NCBI GenBank assembly: GCA_013350335.1
Contig: CM023541.1
Span: forward strand, 35,022,739 to 35,086,738
Length of the DNA stretch: 64,000 bases
Source of the DNA: Chimonanthus salicifolius
Taxonomy: Eukaryota; Streptophyta; Magnoliopsida; Laurales; Calycanthaceae
Direction: 5' to 3'
The notes under the pieces were generated by a model. The model ran no database searches. It saw nothing but the letters and a program-made list of their open reading frames with translations, and was not told where the DNA came from. This document shows, in pieces, positions 10,925 to 21,759 of the stretch; position 1 is the stretch's first letter, and every line of letters begins with the position of its first letter. The position numbers and the translations under genes are program-made.

Positions 10925-12800
10925 TGTTAAGCACTGAAAAATGACAAGTTTACCCTTTTAAATTGGATTAGTTAGTCTTGATTTTATATATATTAGGTAT
11001 GTTTAATATTATTTTTGAGTTTTGTAGGAAAAATAAGGACATCACAAGAAATTGAGCTAAAAATGGAAAGAAATGCAAAAAAGTGGGCCATATTCATACT
11101 TTTGAAAAGTTTGTAAATTTTACCACCTAATTTTATTTTGGATTTATTGCAAATTATTATAATTCAGATCCGGATATGAGAGTTTGAATTATAATAATAT
11201 TTTTTTAGACTGTGTTAAATTGTAAAGGTGGTAAAAATTTATAAACATATAAATGGGCCCATTGATCTGATCCAAGTTTGAAGTCCAAGCTCAAGTGAAG
11301 TCAGAGTCCATGAGCCAAAGTTTACTAGTGAGCTAGGCCAGAATGAAGCCCAGAAGCCCAAGCCTGCAATTCAAAGTCCAAGTCCATCAGTTCAAAGTGG
11401 GGCCCAGCAAAATTCGTATGGAGTACCACGAGTGAAATATTTTCTCAAAACTCCAAGGATAAAATCGTGTGGAGCATAATTTGACAGTGAATTTCGATCC
11501 TGCTGATGTGGAAATGAGATAATTGAGATTGGATTGAATCTAGAAAATAATGCAATGTATCTGGACACCATACAAGTCAAATTCGAAATTGCAAGATTGG
11601 AGTGATCTTTGGAGATTTGAAGCTTGGAGAGAAATTATCTTGAATGGACACATGTCAAAATCGCCCAAGCCAGAGGACACTTGTCAATTTCGTGTGAAGC
11701 CTTGGCAAGGAAGAAATGGAGAGAATTATGGATCAAGAATTATGAAAAGGAAAGAGGAGTCAGCAGTGAGTCGTTGGATTTAAACCATTTTAATCTAAGC
11801 CATTCATTCATAAAACCCTAGATCTAACCCAACTTGCACCCCAAGCAATCCAAACCCCATCCATGCAAATTTGCCACATCACATGCACCTCATCACCTAT
11901 CCAACCACACCGCACACGATTTTCTCATATCTTCTTCCATCCCATTCGAATTTTCCATATAGTCAACCCTCTACATCATCATGCATACATCCAACCATCC
12001 ATTCATCTTAACTTTTAATCTCATCCGTTCATATCATTCATTGCATTACACAGAAACCCTAATCCATACGCAAAATTCTCCCAAGCCAAATCCAAATCCC
12101 TACATACTCGAAATTCCTTTCTTGAATCCCAAGCCAACTTGATCCCCAAGTCACTCCATTCGACCAAGCCATGTAAACCCTAGCCTTTTCATCTTTAAAC
12201 CCCATCCATCCATATTTCATGAGATTTAATCCAAGCCTTTCAATCAACACCTAAACTAAGATTAAATCTCAACCATCCATTCTAACCCAAAGCCTATAAA
12301 TACAGAGGTTAGGGCACTGCAAAATTAGACGGGGTCAGGAGCCAAATAACATTGAAGCATTGGAAATACTCAAGAAACAAGGAGCCATACACAAATTTCA
12401 CAAGTGAGCCTCTCATTGTGTAAATTTATTTTTATTGTTTTAATGTATTTTCCAATGCATGTGATTTAATTTTTTAATTTAATAAATTTGAGATAAGCTT
12501 TTAGAATCCAGGAACATCCAATTTTCGAGTATTCTTTTATGATTGTCAGATTTATTTTTAATTTTCTATGCTTTGTTTAATTAATTGGACATAATGACAT
12601 GGTTAGGATTTAGATTTCGTTAGGTACAAATCTAAGGTTCCGATGGGACATAATGAAATAGTTAGATTTTGAATTTAATTGTTTTAACTCTAAGGATCTA
12701 AGGTTCATTTAATTAAATTAAGGAATATGGATTTTAATTTTAATGAAAGATTTGAATTGAATCTTGGTTTTTTACACGAGTTATAAATTTAAAATTTGCA
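10925..12800 (+). repeat. 3' LTR of the LARD-like element
   Basis: It starts TGTTAAGCACTG just after the purine tract AAGTTTGGGAG (10910-10920) and ends AAATTTGCA at the gypsy junction. A TATA box TATAAATA is at 12295-12302. A run of C-rich words (CCAAGCC, CATCCA) at 11820-12290 precedes it. The length is about 1.9 kb. Confidence 0.6.
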
Positions 12801-13609
12801 CAAGCAGCCTAGCCGATTTCCTATTCTTCTATTGACCACCTCAGTCTGACCATTAATCTGAGGATAATACGCGGACGAAAATTGTAACCTAGTGCCCATC
12901 ATGTGCCATAGGGTTTTCAAAAAGTAGCTCATGAACCTAACATCCCTATCTAACACGGTAGTCTTCGGCAGCCCATGGAGTCTCATTACCTCTCCGACAA
13001 AAATCTTTGCGATATTGGAAGCATTGGAGGTTTTGAAACAGGGTAGGAAATGGATCATCTTAGAAAAGCAGTCCACCATTACCAGGATGGAATCATACTT
13101 ATTTGTCTTCGAGAGCCCAAGTATGAAATCCATGTTGAGATTCTGCCAAGGAGCATGGGGGACTGGCAAAGGTGTATATAACATGTGTTTTGCTTCTTCT
13201 GCTTTGCCAGTTGACAAGTCCGGCATTGCCCAATGATCTTAGCCACGTCTCTTTTCAAATTGGGCCAAAAGAACCTTTCCACTAGGGCAATCGCCCTGTC
13301 TCGCCCAAAATGACTGGCCATACCTCCAGCATGTAGTTCCCAAACCAAGAACTCTCGTAGGGAAGTCTGAGGAATACAGAGTTTATTACTCTTGAAAAGC
13401 AAATCTTCAACCACTGTAAATTCCATGTTACTTCTCTCTTGGTCGCTCAAGAGTGAAGTATACAATTCTCCAAAATTCGGACAAGTAGGACATTCATCCT
13501 TCAACCACTCAAACCCGGTCACTTCTACACTCATGGAGTGTATCAGTGCGACCCTACGGCTCAATGCATCAGCAGGCTTGTTCTCGACCACGGACTTGTG
13601 CTTGAGCAC
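12801..13609 (-). pseudogene. Gypsy integrase, N-terminal and catalytic part
   Basis: The HHCC zinc finger is visible (HAGGMASHFGRDRAIALVER, then CRTCQLAKQKK) near 13350-13200. The catalytic core follows in another frame: MDFILGLSKTNKYDSIL with the first Asp, LDRDVRFMS with the second, and GQTEVVNRR with the Glu, at 13150-12830. All three catalytic residues are still readable, but a frameshift near 13220 separates finger and core. The reading ends at GCL where the LARD-like element is inserted, and resumes at 7310. Confidence 0.88.
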
Positions 13610-14146
13610 AAAAGTGTACTCCTAAAGAAACTCAACCCATTTAGCATGTCTTGGGTTTAATTTCTTCTGGGGACTGAGGTACCTAAATGCCTCATGATCC
13701 GAGAACAGCACGGACTCTTGCGGTAGGAGATAGAGCCTCCTATGGCGAAGTTCTTGTACAACCGCATAGAATTCTTTGTCATAGGTGGAATATCGTTGTT
13801 TTGCGTCGTTTAGCTTTTCGCTAAAGTACGCAAGGGGATGTCCTTCCTGACTAAGGACTCCACATATTCCCACGCCAGACGCGTCACATGCGACTTCAAA
13901 GACCTTGGAAAAGTCTGGTAATCGCATGACAGAAGCTTCGATCATACGGGTCTTGATCTCCTTAAAAGCTTTCAAGACTGCTTTAGTCCATCTGAACTCC
14001 CCTTTCTTAATGCAATCGGTGATTGGAGCCATGATGGAACTAAATCCTCGAATGAACCGCCTGTAGAAGGTGGCTACGCCGTGAAAGCTTCGCACCTCAT
14101 GAATGTTCCGAAGCTCAGGCCAATTTACTAAGGCCTTTTTTCTCAA
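13560..14146 (-). pseudogene. Gypsy RNase H
   Basis: The RNase H of Ty3/gypsy pol degrades the RNA strand of the RNA/DNA hybrid. Recognisable blocks are FEVACDASGVGICGVLSQ, AYFSEKLNDAKQRYSTYDKE, FYAVVQELRHRRLYL and FSDHEAFRYL. After an in-frame stop at 13622, HKSVVENKPADALSRR follows, leading into integrase. It is in a different frame from the upstream reverse transcriptase, so a frameshift lies near 14130. Confidence 0.88.
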
Positions 14147-15060
14147 GGTCCACTGACATCCCTTCAGATGAGACTACAAACCCTAAGAAGGTGACTTTAT
14201 CAGCCATGAATGTGCATTTATTAAGGTTTGCATAAAGCTTCTCACTCCGAAGGACACCACAGACTAATCTCAAGTGCTGAAGATGTTGTTCTTGGGAGGT
14301 ACTATAGATAAAAATGTCATCAAAATACACCACCACAAACTTGCCCATGAAGGGTCTCAACACCTAGGTCATCACCCACATAAATGTACTGGGAGCGTTG
14401 GTCAAGCCAAAAGGCATAACTATCCACTCGTACAGACCAATCCTTCTCTTCAAGGTTGTTTTCCATTCATCTATTGGTCGTATGCGGATTTGATGATACC
14501 CACTCTTGGGATCAATCTTAGAGAAGATGGTAGCACGGGCCATGATGTCAAGCATATCGTCAAGACCTGGAATTGAGAATATATACTTGACAGTGATCTG
14601 GTTAATTGCTCGGCTATCAACACACATGTGCCATGTGCCGTCTTTCTTGGGCGTTAGGAGGGCGGGCACAACGCAAGGACTGAAACTCTCCCTGATGAAT
14701 CCTTTCTTAAGGAACTCATCCACTTGCCAATTTAATTCCTCATGTTCCTTTGGATTCATCCGACAGTGGAGTAAGTTGGGTAGGGTTGCTCCAGGGACAA
14801 GGTCAATAGCATGTTGGATGTCCCTCATGGGAGATAGTTCATCTAGCAAATCAGATGGGAAAACGTCCTGGAATCCCCGAAGGACCGAAACAATAACCTC
14901 TGGCAACTCAGTACCAACTTCAAGGGAGGTCTCCCTTGACACGAGGGCAAACACAACCGAGGCATCATTCGTCTTTTTCTCAAATTCTTTCGCAGTGATG
15001 AGGTGCAGAGCCTTAGATTGGAACTGTGTGGAAGCACTTGGTTTCCCTCTTCGCAACTTC
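14113..15060 (-). pseudogene. Gypsy reverse transcriptase
   Basis: The palm and finger motifs are in order: [66 protein letters not shown] and the active site VVYFDDIFIYS near 14330. Both catalytic aspartates are kept. A stop at about 14364 interrupts the frame just before VLRPFMGKF. The domain follows the protease remnant at 15061-15370 and precedes RNase H, the normal gypsy order. Confidence 0.9.
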
Positions 15061-15370
15061 CTTCTCGGTTTCTGCCTTTGTGCTCAAAACAACACGTGTT
15101 CGAGCAACCGAGCAGTGTCACGAAATGGTCAAATAATCAAGGATGACCCAAGATGATGTGTCCGACTTCCATGGGGATCAAACCACACCACACTGTGTCC
15201 TGATAGGATAGGATCTGGATGGGCACAGGACACCACTGAGTGACCGAAAGGGATGTGTCATTTATCTACGAGACTCGATGTGGATGAGGATGTGGCTCGG
15301 GTTTTAAACCCAATCAAGTAATCGTGCTGGTACAGACAACATTCGCACAACTCCCGCTTTCTACGATCAC
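15061..15370 (-). pseudogene. Gypsy aspartic protease remnant
   Basis: On the minus strand the reading CKVIVESGSCANVV resembles the active-site region of gypsy proteases, but has Glu where the catalytic Asp is expected. Downstream blocks NDTSLSVTQWCPVPIQI and MEVGHIILGHPWLFDH match the family pattern. In-frame stops are present. It lies between gag and reverse transcriptase as expected. Confidence 0.7.
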
Positions 15371-15565
15371 TTTGCAGGATTCCTCACCGCATTTGATGTA
15401 GGTGTGGAAAATGCTAGTTCACCGCCAATCTTCATATTGTTTAGATTGGGGGCAAATGCACATCTAACCACAGCAAGGGAGGTTGCTTCAGGCTCCTCAG
15501 ATTCTTCATCACTTAGGGGCTCTACTCCTTCAAAAGTTTCTTCATCTCCATCCCCATGATCCAAC

Positions 15566-16603
15566 TCAAGGGGGTAGTTCACCCATCAAGAGAGCTCTTT
15601 CCCGGTTCCTAATTTTGGTTGGACATTCCCGAGCAAAGTGTCCAAAACCTTGACAATGATAACACCAGGGACCAATTGTGGAAGAGCTCGCAGCAAAAGC
15701 TCCCTTAGCAGTTGCATTCCTATTCATAGGTGCAACACTAGTTCCTTGTCTGGGTTGACTCTCGGCATTTTGCCGGGCGCCTTGTAGAGTGGGCTTGAAA
15801 CTAGCGCCACGAGGGTCTAACTGCCTCGGAGGTTGCGGTTTCAAGTAATCCTCAAATTCTAGTACAAATTGATACATTTCCTCAAAGGTGTCAATACGAT
15901 GCAAAATGAGCTCATGCTTGAACTCGGGACGAGGACCTAGTCTGAATCTGGAGAGGGTCTAACTGGGATCCTTCTCAATTTCACACCGCATAAAGAACTC
16001 GTCAACCTTAGCCATAGACTCGCTAACAATCTGACTTCCTTGAAGCAAGGAATTCCACTGATCAAGGAGTCTTTCCCGATACTTGTGGGGGACATATTTC
16101 TCCTTCAAAATTTCTTTCATCTCATCCCACGTCAATTCTAGGAGGTCGTCTCCTAACCTCCTAATCTTTTGTTTCGCAGTGGTCCAGAAGAGCCTAGCTT
16201 GTCCCACCAACTTCATCTTAGTGAAACGGACCTTACGAGCTACCGACATATCATGCCACCCAAAATAGTGGTCCATGTCCGACAACTAATCTATAAAAAC
16301 CTTAGGATCTAGGCGTCCATCAAAGCTAGAGGCTTCTACATCAACGTTCTTCAAGGCACGTTCGTCGTTCTCAATAAGTTCATGTTGCCCATGTGGCTGT
16401 TGGAATCTACCACGACCAAATCCTTAGCCTCCACGGCCTCTATTCCTATGATTCCCATTATCTTCGTTAGCCGACCCATCACCATTGTTCCCAGGGGTTT
16501 CTAGGGCTTCTACCCTTGTTTTCAAATCGGTCAACTCATTACTGATTCCTTCTAATTGGGCAGCGAACTGAGTAGCCCAAGCTGGGGGTTGTTCTTCTGA
16601 CAT
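15566..16603 (-). pseudogene. Gypsy gag with zinc knuckle
   Basis: It starts at ATG 16603 (MSEEQPPAWATQFAAQLEG). The retrotransposon gag domain follows (WHDMSVARKVRFTKMKLVG, LTWDEMKEILKEKYVPHKYR) and then a CCHC knuckle, CYHCQGFGHFAREC, near 15660. One frame is interrupted by stops at about 16421, 16288 and 15959. The stop before LSDMDHYF could be a Trp codon changed to TAG, which fits methylation-driven decay (inference). A frameshift follows near 15570, before the acidic region at 15370-15582. Confidence 0.88.
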
Positions 16604-16866
16604 ATCTCTATGGGGTTTAGAATCTCTTTGGTAACTAACCCCACTCCAAGTGACCATGCACGGAAACACGCACTAGAAGACCTATCGACTCACAAATAAG
16701 AGATGGACTATGACTATATGTTGTGATCTAGGGTATATGTGCAATGAATGATGTAATGATGTAATGACTAAAGATTTTTTTTACACACTAAGTGCAATAT
16801 TTTTTATTATTATTATTTTTAAATAAAATACAACCCAAGACCATGGATGTTGAAACACCCTAACCT

Positions 16867-16879
16867 GGCTCTGATACCA
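16867..16879 (-). promoter_or_regulatory. Primer-binding site of the gypsy chromovirus
   Basis: The minus strand reads TGGTATCAGAGCC, a perfect match to the tRNA-iMet primer site. It lies four bases inside the 5' LTR. Confidence 0.85.
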
Positions 16880-16883
16880 AAAT

Positions 16884-17986
16884 TGATACAGGACAAGGGA
16901 AATAGCTAACCCTAAATGACTAATGCAAATTATGTTGCCACAAGTAAATGTGAACTATCCGAAATGAGGCTGAAATTAAGATCAATTAACAAAACAACTG
17001 CTGAATACAAATTATTTGTCAACACCCAAGTAGTTCACAGAATCAAATGTAAGCAAGTATATGATAGTCTAGACCAAGTTACAATTCGCAATGGGACCTT
17101 TCAAAATGTCGGGTTTATTGGGCTCTAAAGTAGCATAGGCCTATCACCAAGATAGGGGCAGCAAGGTAGAGGGATTTTGGGCAGAGCGATTAGGTTAAGA
17201 GGGGATTTTGGGGCAGCAAATTGGGATCAAAGAGGGCTATGTAGTGGTTATATGGGAGTTATAAAGACTGTAAGGTGGGTATTGGTGAAAGGGAAGGTCC
17301 AAACGGGCCCTGAGCAAGTGTAGAGAGGTTGTTTAGGGGAAACGGAAGGTGTAGGGGATGATTAGAGGGCAAGTGAAGGTAGTGGAAGGGGTTTGGACGA
17401 GGGACGAAACCCATGGACGGGTTTAGGGTCACTAGCGAAAGCCCAGAAGGGCTAGGGATGACTGGCGAAAACCAGAAAGGGTCAATAAGGGCTGGCCGAA
17501 GTAGAGGAAAGGGGTTAGGAGGGGCGAAACCAGAGGTGTGGGCTTTGAGGCTCAGGCGAAACCCAGGGAGGACTGGTGATAGGCCAGGTGGGGCTGGGGT
17601 GACTGGCGAAGGCTTGGGAAGGTGTTTAGGAAGGGGCGGACAGCAATGGGAATGAAAAGGGAGGGAGAAGAAAAAGAGAAAAAAAAAAGGAAAGAGAAGA
17701 GAGAAAGAGAACATGAAGGAGGAAGGAGGAAGAGGAAGTACAGTACTTGTAAAGAGGAGGGCTTCTCACTCTTCTCCTCGGCTACTAACTGTGGTTTCTC
17801 ACCAATTTGGCAGTTGCTTCTCTTTTTCCTTCATTTCTATTCTTTCCTCTCTGTAATCTTCGAAAAATGCCCCCTTCTTTAGGGTTACAAGACCATTTTT
17901 AAAACACTTAAGTTGTGGCTGGGCTGGGCTCAAAATTGGGCCTGGCTTGAGATTGGGCCAAGGCCCAGTTGGGCTGCTCTGCATCA
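16884..17986 (-). repeat. 5' LTR of the gypsy chromovirus
   Basis: It is 1103 bp, begins TGATGCAGAG and ends TGTATCA in element orientation, and is flanked outside by CAACC. It is the partner of 5112-6183. Confidence 0.9.
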
Positions 17987-18020
17987 CAACCCCCTCTTGG
18001 GTTAATGCAAGTAGGGTTTT
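17987..18020 (-). mobile_element. SINE 5' end and right target duplications
   Basis: CAACC (17987-17991) is the right gypsy duplication. The next bases to 18003 are the first part of the split SINE. 18004-18020 is the right copy of its 17-bp duplication. Confidence 0.75.
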
Positions 18021-18120
18021 GGTTGTAGAAATTTAGTTTAGAGATTTATTTTACAAGTTCACCCCATATTCTCTTTTATGATTGACTGAAGGGCTTTATA
18101 TGTTTTTTTTTTTTTTTAAT

Positions 18121-19045
18121 AAGTATACCGCTAAACTCATTGTGAAATTAAATTTGTAGCAAAGTGTCTTCTTGGTAGTGGAAATATCATTTCTTTTTCT
18201 TTTTTTCTCTTCTCTTTTCTTTTCTTTTTTAAAAAAACACATTAGCCTTATTTCTTTATGATATTGAGAATCCACTACGTTATTTTCTTTGACGTAGTTA
18301 CCACTACTAAGTATTCATCAAATTGATAACATCAGTTCTGTGCACAACAATATTTTCTCTCTTTTACTTTGCTACATCAATTGGAACTATAGAATTCCAT
18401 ACATTAAAACTTTTATATTGAGTTTTTAAATTATAGGTTTTGAATTCAAATGATTCTTTATATGAAAGACCAATAAAAAGAGAGTTTCATTACTGAGTTT
18501 TAAGTTGAGAAGCTTTTATTTTTGCTATCATAATTTCGTTAGATTGTTTCATTATGTTCTTATGAGAACTTAGCTACCATGTCTTCATTGAGAAGGTAAT
18601 TTGGATTTGGATGACGATACTTTTCCAATTAGTTGATGAGAATTGGTTGTGTTCGTACATAACAATTCAAATTTTTTCAATGTGTTTTTTTGTAGGATCA
18701 ATCTCAAACTGCTGGATTCTACCATCGATGAACATGTGCAGCAATTTTCATCAATGTGCTTACAAGTGCAATGGGGAATTTGGTTGAAAAATTATTTTAC
18801 AAATTTGTACAGAACAAATGATGCCAGTGTTGATACTTTTTGTGAGTGAGTATACAACTCATTATGAAATCATAATTGCAGTGAAGTCTTGTTTTTGTTG
18901 GTTGTGGATGACAAATCTAATTTTTATATAAAAAAAATTATTAAAGCCTCATTTTCTGGGGGGATTGAGAGTCCACTGTATAATTTTGTCTAATGCAATG
19001 ACACCTAGAACAAGTATTCATCAAATTGGGAATATTAGTAGCACA
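18121..19045. repeat. Diverged direct duplication about 730 bp apart
   Basis: Words at 18121-18340 recur in order at 18848-19045: AGTATAC..CTCATT.TGAAAT, then TTGAGA.TCCACT, then AGTATTCATCAAATTG. Between them, 18693-18849 (plus) looks exon-like, with an upstream TTTTTTTGTAG and an open frame containing LLDSTIDEHVQQFSSM. I do not recognise that peptide. It may be a captured gene fragment or chance. Confidence 0.4.
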
Positions 19046-20330
19046 TGTTTTTCTCAAAATTGACATGGGCATCTCCGGCCCGATTGAAAACTTTAAAGGC
19101 TTTGAAGATCAAGTGGAAGATTTGAGACAAATGGGTTTGGCAATTCTACAAGGTTTATGATTGAGGAAAGTGAAGCCAAGATCATCAAGATAGCCCATAA
19201 ATTTATTCAAATAGAAGCTCATAATCAAGTACATGGACTTAGGCCCAATAGAAGGAAATGAAGATAAAATTGTGAAATTGACTCTTTAAATCTCATGATA
19301 AATTTCATGGTGGAAAGAGAAGCCTTTCTAAGAATCTATATGGGTATCATTGTGCAAAATGAAGAGCTCATTTGACGGATACATAGGTTAGGGTCTTGTT
19401 GAGCGACGAGAAAGAGGAGTAAAAGAGGATAGAGCTCCACATGTGTATCTGATGGATCCAATCTCTCCTTGGAACCAAAATGAAAAATTATATTTTTGTT
19501 TAGAATGCAAGGGGACCTACATCAAGCAAGGATAGTCTCCAAAAGAAGTCAAAGCAACCTCGGTTGTCCACATGTCATAAGAAATCTCTCCAAATTTGTA
19601 CATGGCTAGTGAAGCACCACATGTCACATGAAGACCACTCCAAATCTCGCCCATGGCTAGTTTGTGGACACATGTAACTTATTTCATTTTTATGGATGTA
19701 ATAACTCCACTTGCAAGCATTCAATGGTTGTATTTTATTTGAAATAAGAGAAAATAAGCAAGTATAGGCTTGTTACCCTATGGATTAGCATCACGTGGGC
19801 ACAAGTTCCTTATTGCATGGATTTTTCTATTTTTTTAATTGCCCTAGCTCATCCATAAATTAGAGCTTGGGCACCCATTTACACACACAAATGTGGTTGA
19901 TCAATTTGAAGCATTGTTTGCTTGTTCTCTCCAAGGATTGGTGAGTTTATGTTTGATTTGAATTTCAACAAATTAAATTGTCTTTAATTAATTTTATGCT
20001 TGCAATTTTCAATTATTATTGTTTGAATTTCGAATTTATGTCAGCATTTTAAACTGATTATTACACAATTATTTTGTGTGAATTTCAAATTGAATTGGAA
20101 GCCTGAGTCAAGGTTATTCCAGTCAAAATTGTGACCTAGGTGAGATTATGGCTTTTGAATTTTCCCGTTGAGTAAAACTTTTTTGGTTCTTCTAATCGAT
20201 TTCTGAAGTTCCATATAAAATTGGCCAGATTGAGATGAGATTTTGGGTAATCAATTTAATTTTCCCACCATCTTTAGCTTTGATTTTCTAGACGTCAAAT
20301 TTTACATTTTTTTTGTGGATTCAAGTCATT
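19046..20330 (+). repeat. LTR-like sequence, low confidence
   Basis: It has no coding potential. The part around 19730-20000 resembles a promoter and U5 region of a long LTR (a CCATAAATTAGAGC TATA-like word followed by a T-rich leader). No primer site, purine tract or target duplication was found. Confidence 0.3.
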
Positions 20331-21702
20331 GGACCTAACCTCGAAACTTCACATTTGGAGCGTTTGGCCAAACCTTCTTTGGTCTTTCTTTGAAGCTAGG
20401 TTACATAAAAAATATATCATCTTTTAATTGTCAGGAAGCAAACTTAATTGGGATGGTAATATGTTACTTATCTTATGAGAAGCAACATTACTCGTGCAAA
20501 GTGCGTGCCTCCCACCCAAAATAACAAATATTGGCAGTAAATTGGATTCTACCGTGAATTTATCGGGAAAATATCGTTCACGTGATGAAAACGCCTTTTT
20601 ATCTCTGACGCCGTTTTTACGTGAAACTACAATTAAAAATGCGTTTTTACGGGAAATCTATTTACGCATGAAAACGAAAAGCAACTCCTTACACATCATA
20701 TTTATGGAAGAAAACTCGAAATACCAGAAGGTACATGCACCTTACGCCTATCACATTAGTTGACAGTCGTTGATTAGTTGCAACCTTTTAAATACTTACA
20801 TAAATACTGACATCAAGATTGCCTTCTTGATGTCTTGACTTCCTTCTATTGTTGTAGGCCAAGCTACTTTTATTTATAAACTTATTATAGTTTTATATTG
20901 GTAAATAATTTGATAAAATATTTAATATGTTTTGTTTATATTAATATTAAATAAATATAAAAACTAAAATTAACTAAAATAGAAAAATATTTGAAATTTT
21001 TATTTGATAAGTGTAATGATTTGATCCAATTTTATAAATTATGATTTAAATATAAATAAAATATATTTAAAGAATACTAAAAACAAAAAAATTAGATTGT
21101 ATAAATTTGTAATTTTTGGTCCTATTTTATATCAATATTTAAAAACAAAAATTTATATAAGAATATGTAAAATAAAGAAAGACTTATTAATATTACCTCA
21201 TTTGATAAAAACATTTGATGTTATTTTTTATACTTGTTGACCTTAATCATACTATTTACTTTTGATGGTTTGTTAATTGAAACTTCAAATTAGACCTTTT
21301 TGATGGATGATTGTGTCTTTTAATGTTATTTTTATTTTGGATAACTTTGATATGGTATTTAGCAATGAACTCATGTAGAATTGTATGATTTTTTTCCTCA
21401 AGAAATGTTAGATGAGAATTATTATTTTTTTATATATATATTTATATTTTCTACGAGATTTTACCGTTAAATTCCTGGTAAAAATTCGAGAATTTGGAAT
21501 TATCCCATTAATATCCTGAGAACGGTATCTGTGACATTGCTCACACCCATAATGTACATGATCTAGTAAAATGTGGGGTGTCAAGACTGTCTCTCATACT
21601 CAAAACCTTTTAAAACATTAAAAGAAAAGCAACCACTTTGGTCATTGTAACTTGCGATGCATGGTTTTCAATCACAAAATGACAAAAAATTTAAGAACTT
21701 AC
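20331..21702. other. AT-rich intronic stretch, nothing coding
   Basis: 20490-20700 stands out for CpG-containing repeats of TTTTTACG and AAAACG words. The rest is A/T-rich. No exon of the SMR-type gene was found here by eye. Confidence 0.4.
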
Positions 21703-21759
21703 CTCTTCTAGAAGATAGGTAGCTCTTGCATGATCTGCCTTTAAAAATGCATCTAGAGC
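21703..21759 (-). CDS. SMR-type gene, coding exon 7
   Basis: It encodes [19 protein letters not shown] in phase 0. The acceptor ends CACAG and the donor is GTAAGT. In the family the next residues are usually a GQFFN-like start of a helix, not found in the window. The peptide is typical of the DUF1771 helical region. Confidence 0.88.

Larger units (their letters stand above)
7311..12800 (+). mobile_element. Non-coding LTR element (LARD-like) with a tRNA-Asp primer site
   Basis: It lies inside the gypsy integrase. It has a primer site matching tRNA-Asp at 7356, a purine tract at 10910-10920 and a long 3' LTR at 10925-12800. The interior (7373-10910) has no coding ORF and no recognisable gag or pol, as in large retrotransposon derivatives mobilised by Tat/Athila-type partners. 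Only about 45 bp precede the primer site, so nearly the whole 5' LTR is missing. No clear target duplication remains. Confidence 0.65.
5112..17986 (-). mobile_element. Ty3/gypsy chromovirus, full length, decayed, with a nested insertion
   Basis: LTRs at 16884-17986 (5') and 5112-6183 (3') begin TGATGCAGAG or TGATGTAGAG and end TGTATCA in element orientation. A tRNA-iMet primer site, a purine tract next to the 3' LTR and a CAACC target duplication are all present. The gene order is gag, protease, reverse transcriptase, RNase H, integrase and chromodomain, as in the chromovirus branch. Integrase is split at 7311-12800 by another element. Many stops and frameshifts make it non-functional. A by-eye alignment of about 530 bp of the two LTRs shows roughly 30 differences (5-6%), so the insertion is moderately old. 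Confidence 0.9.
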
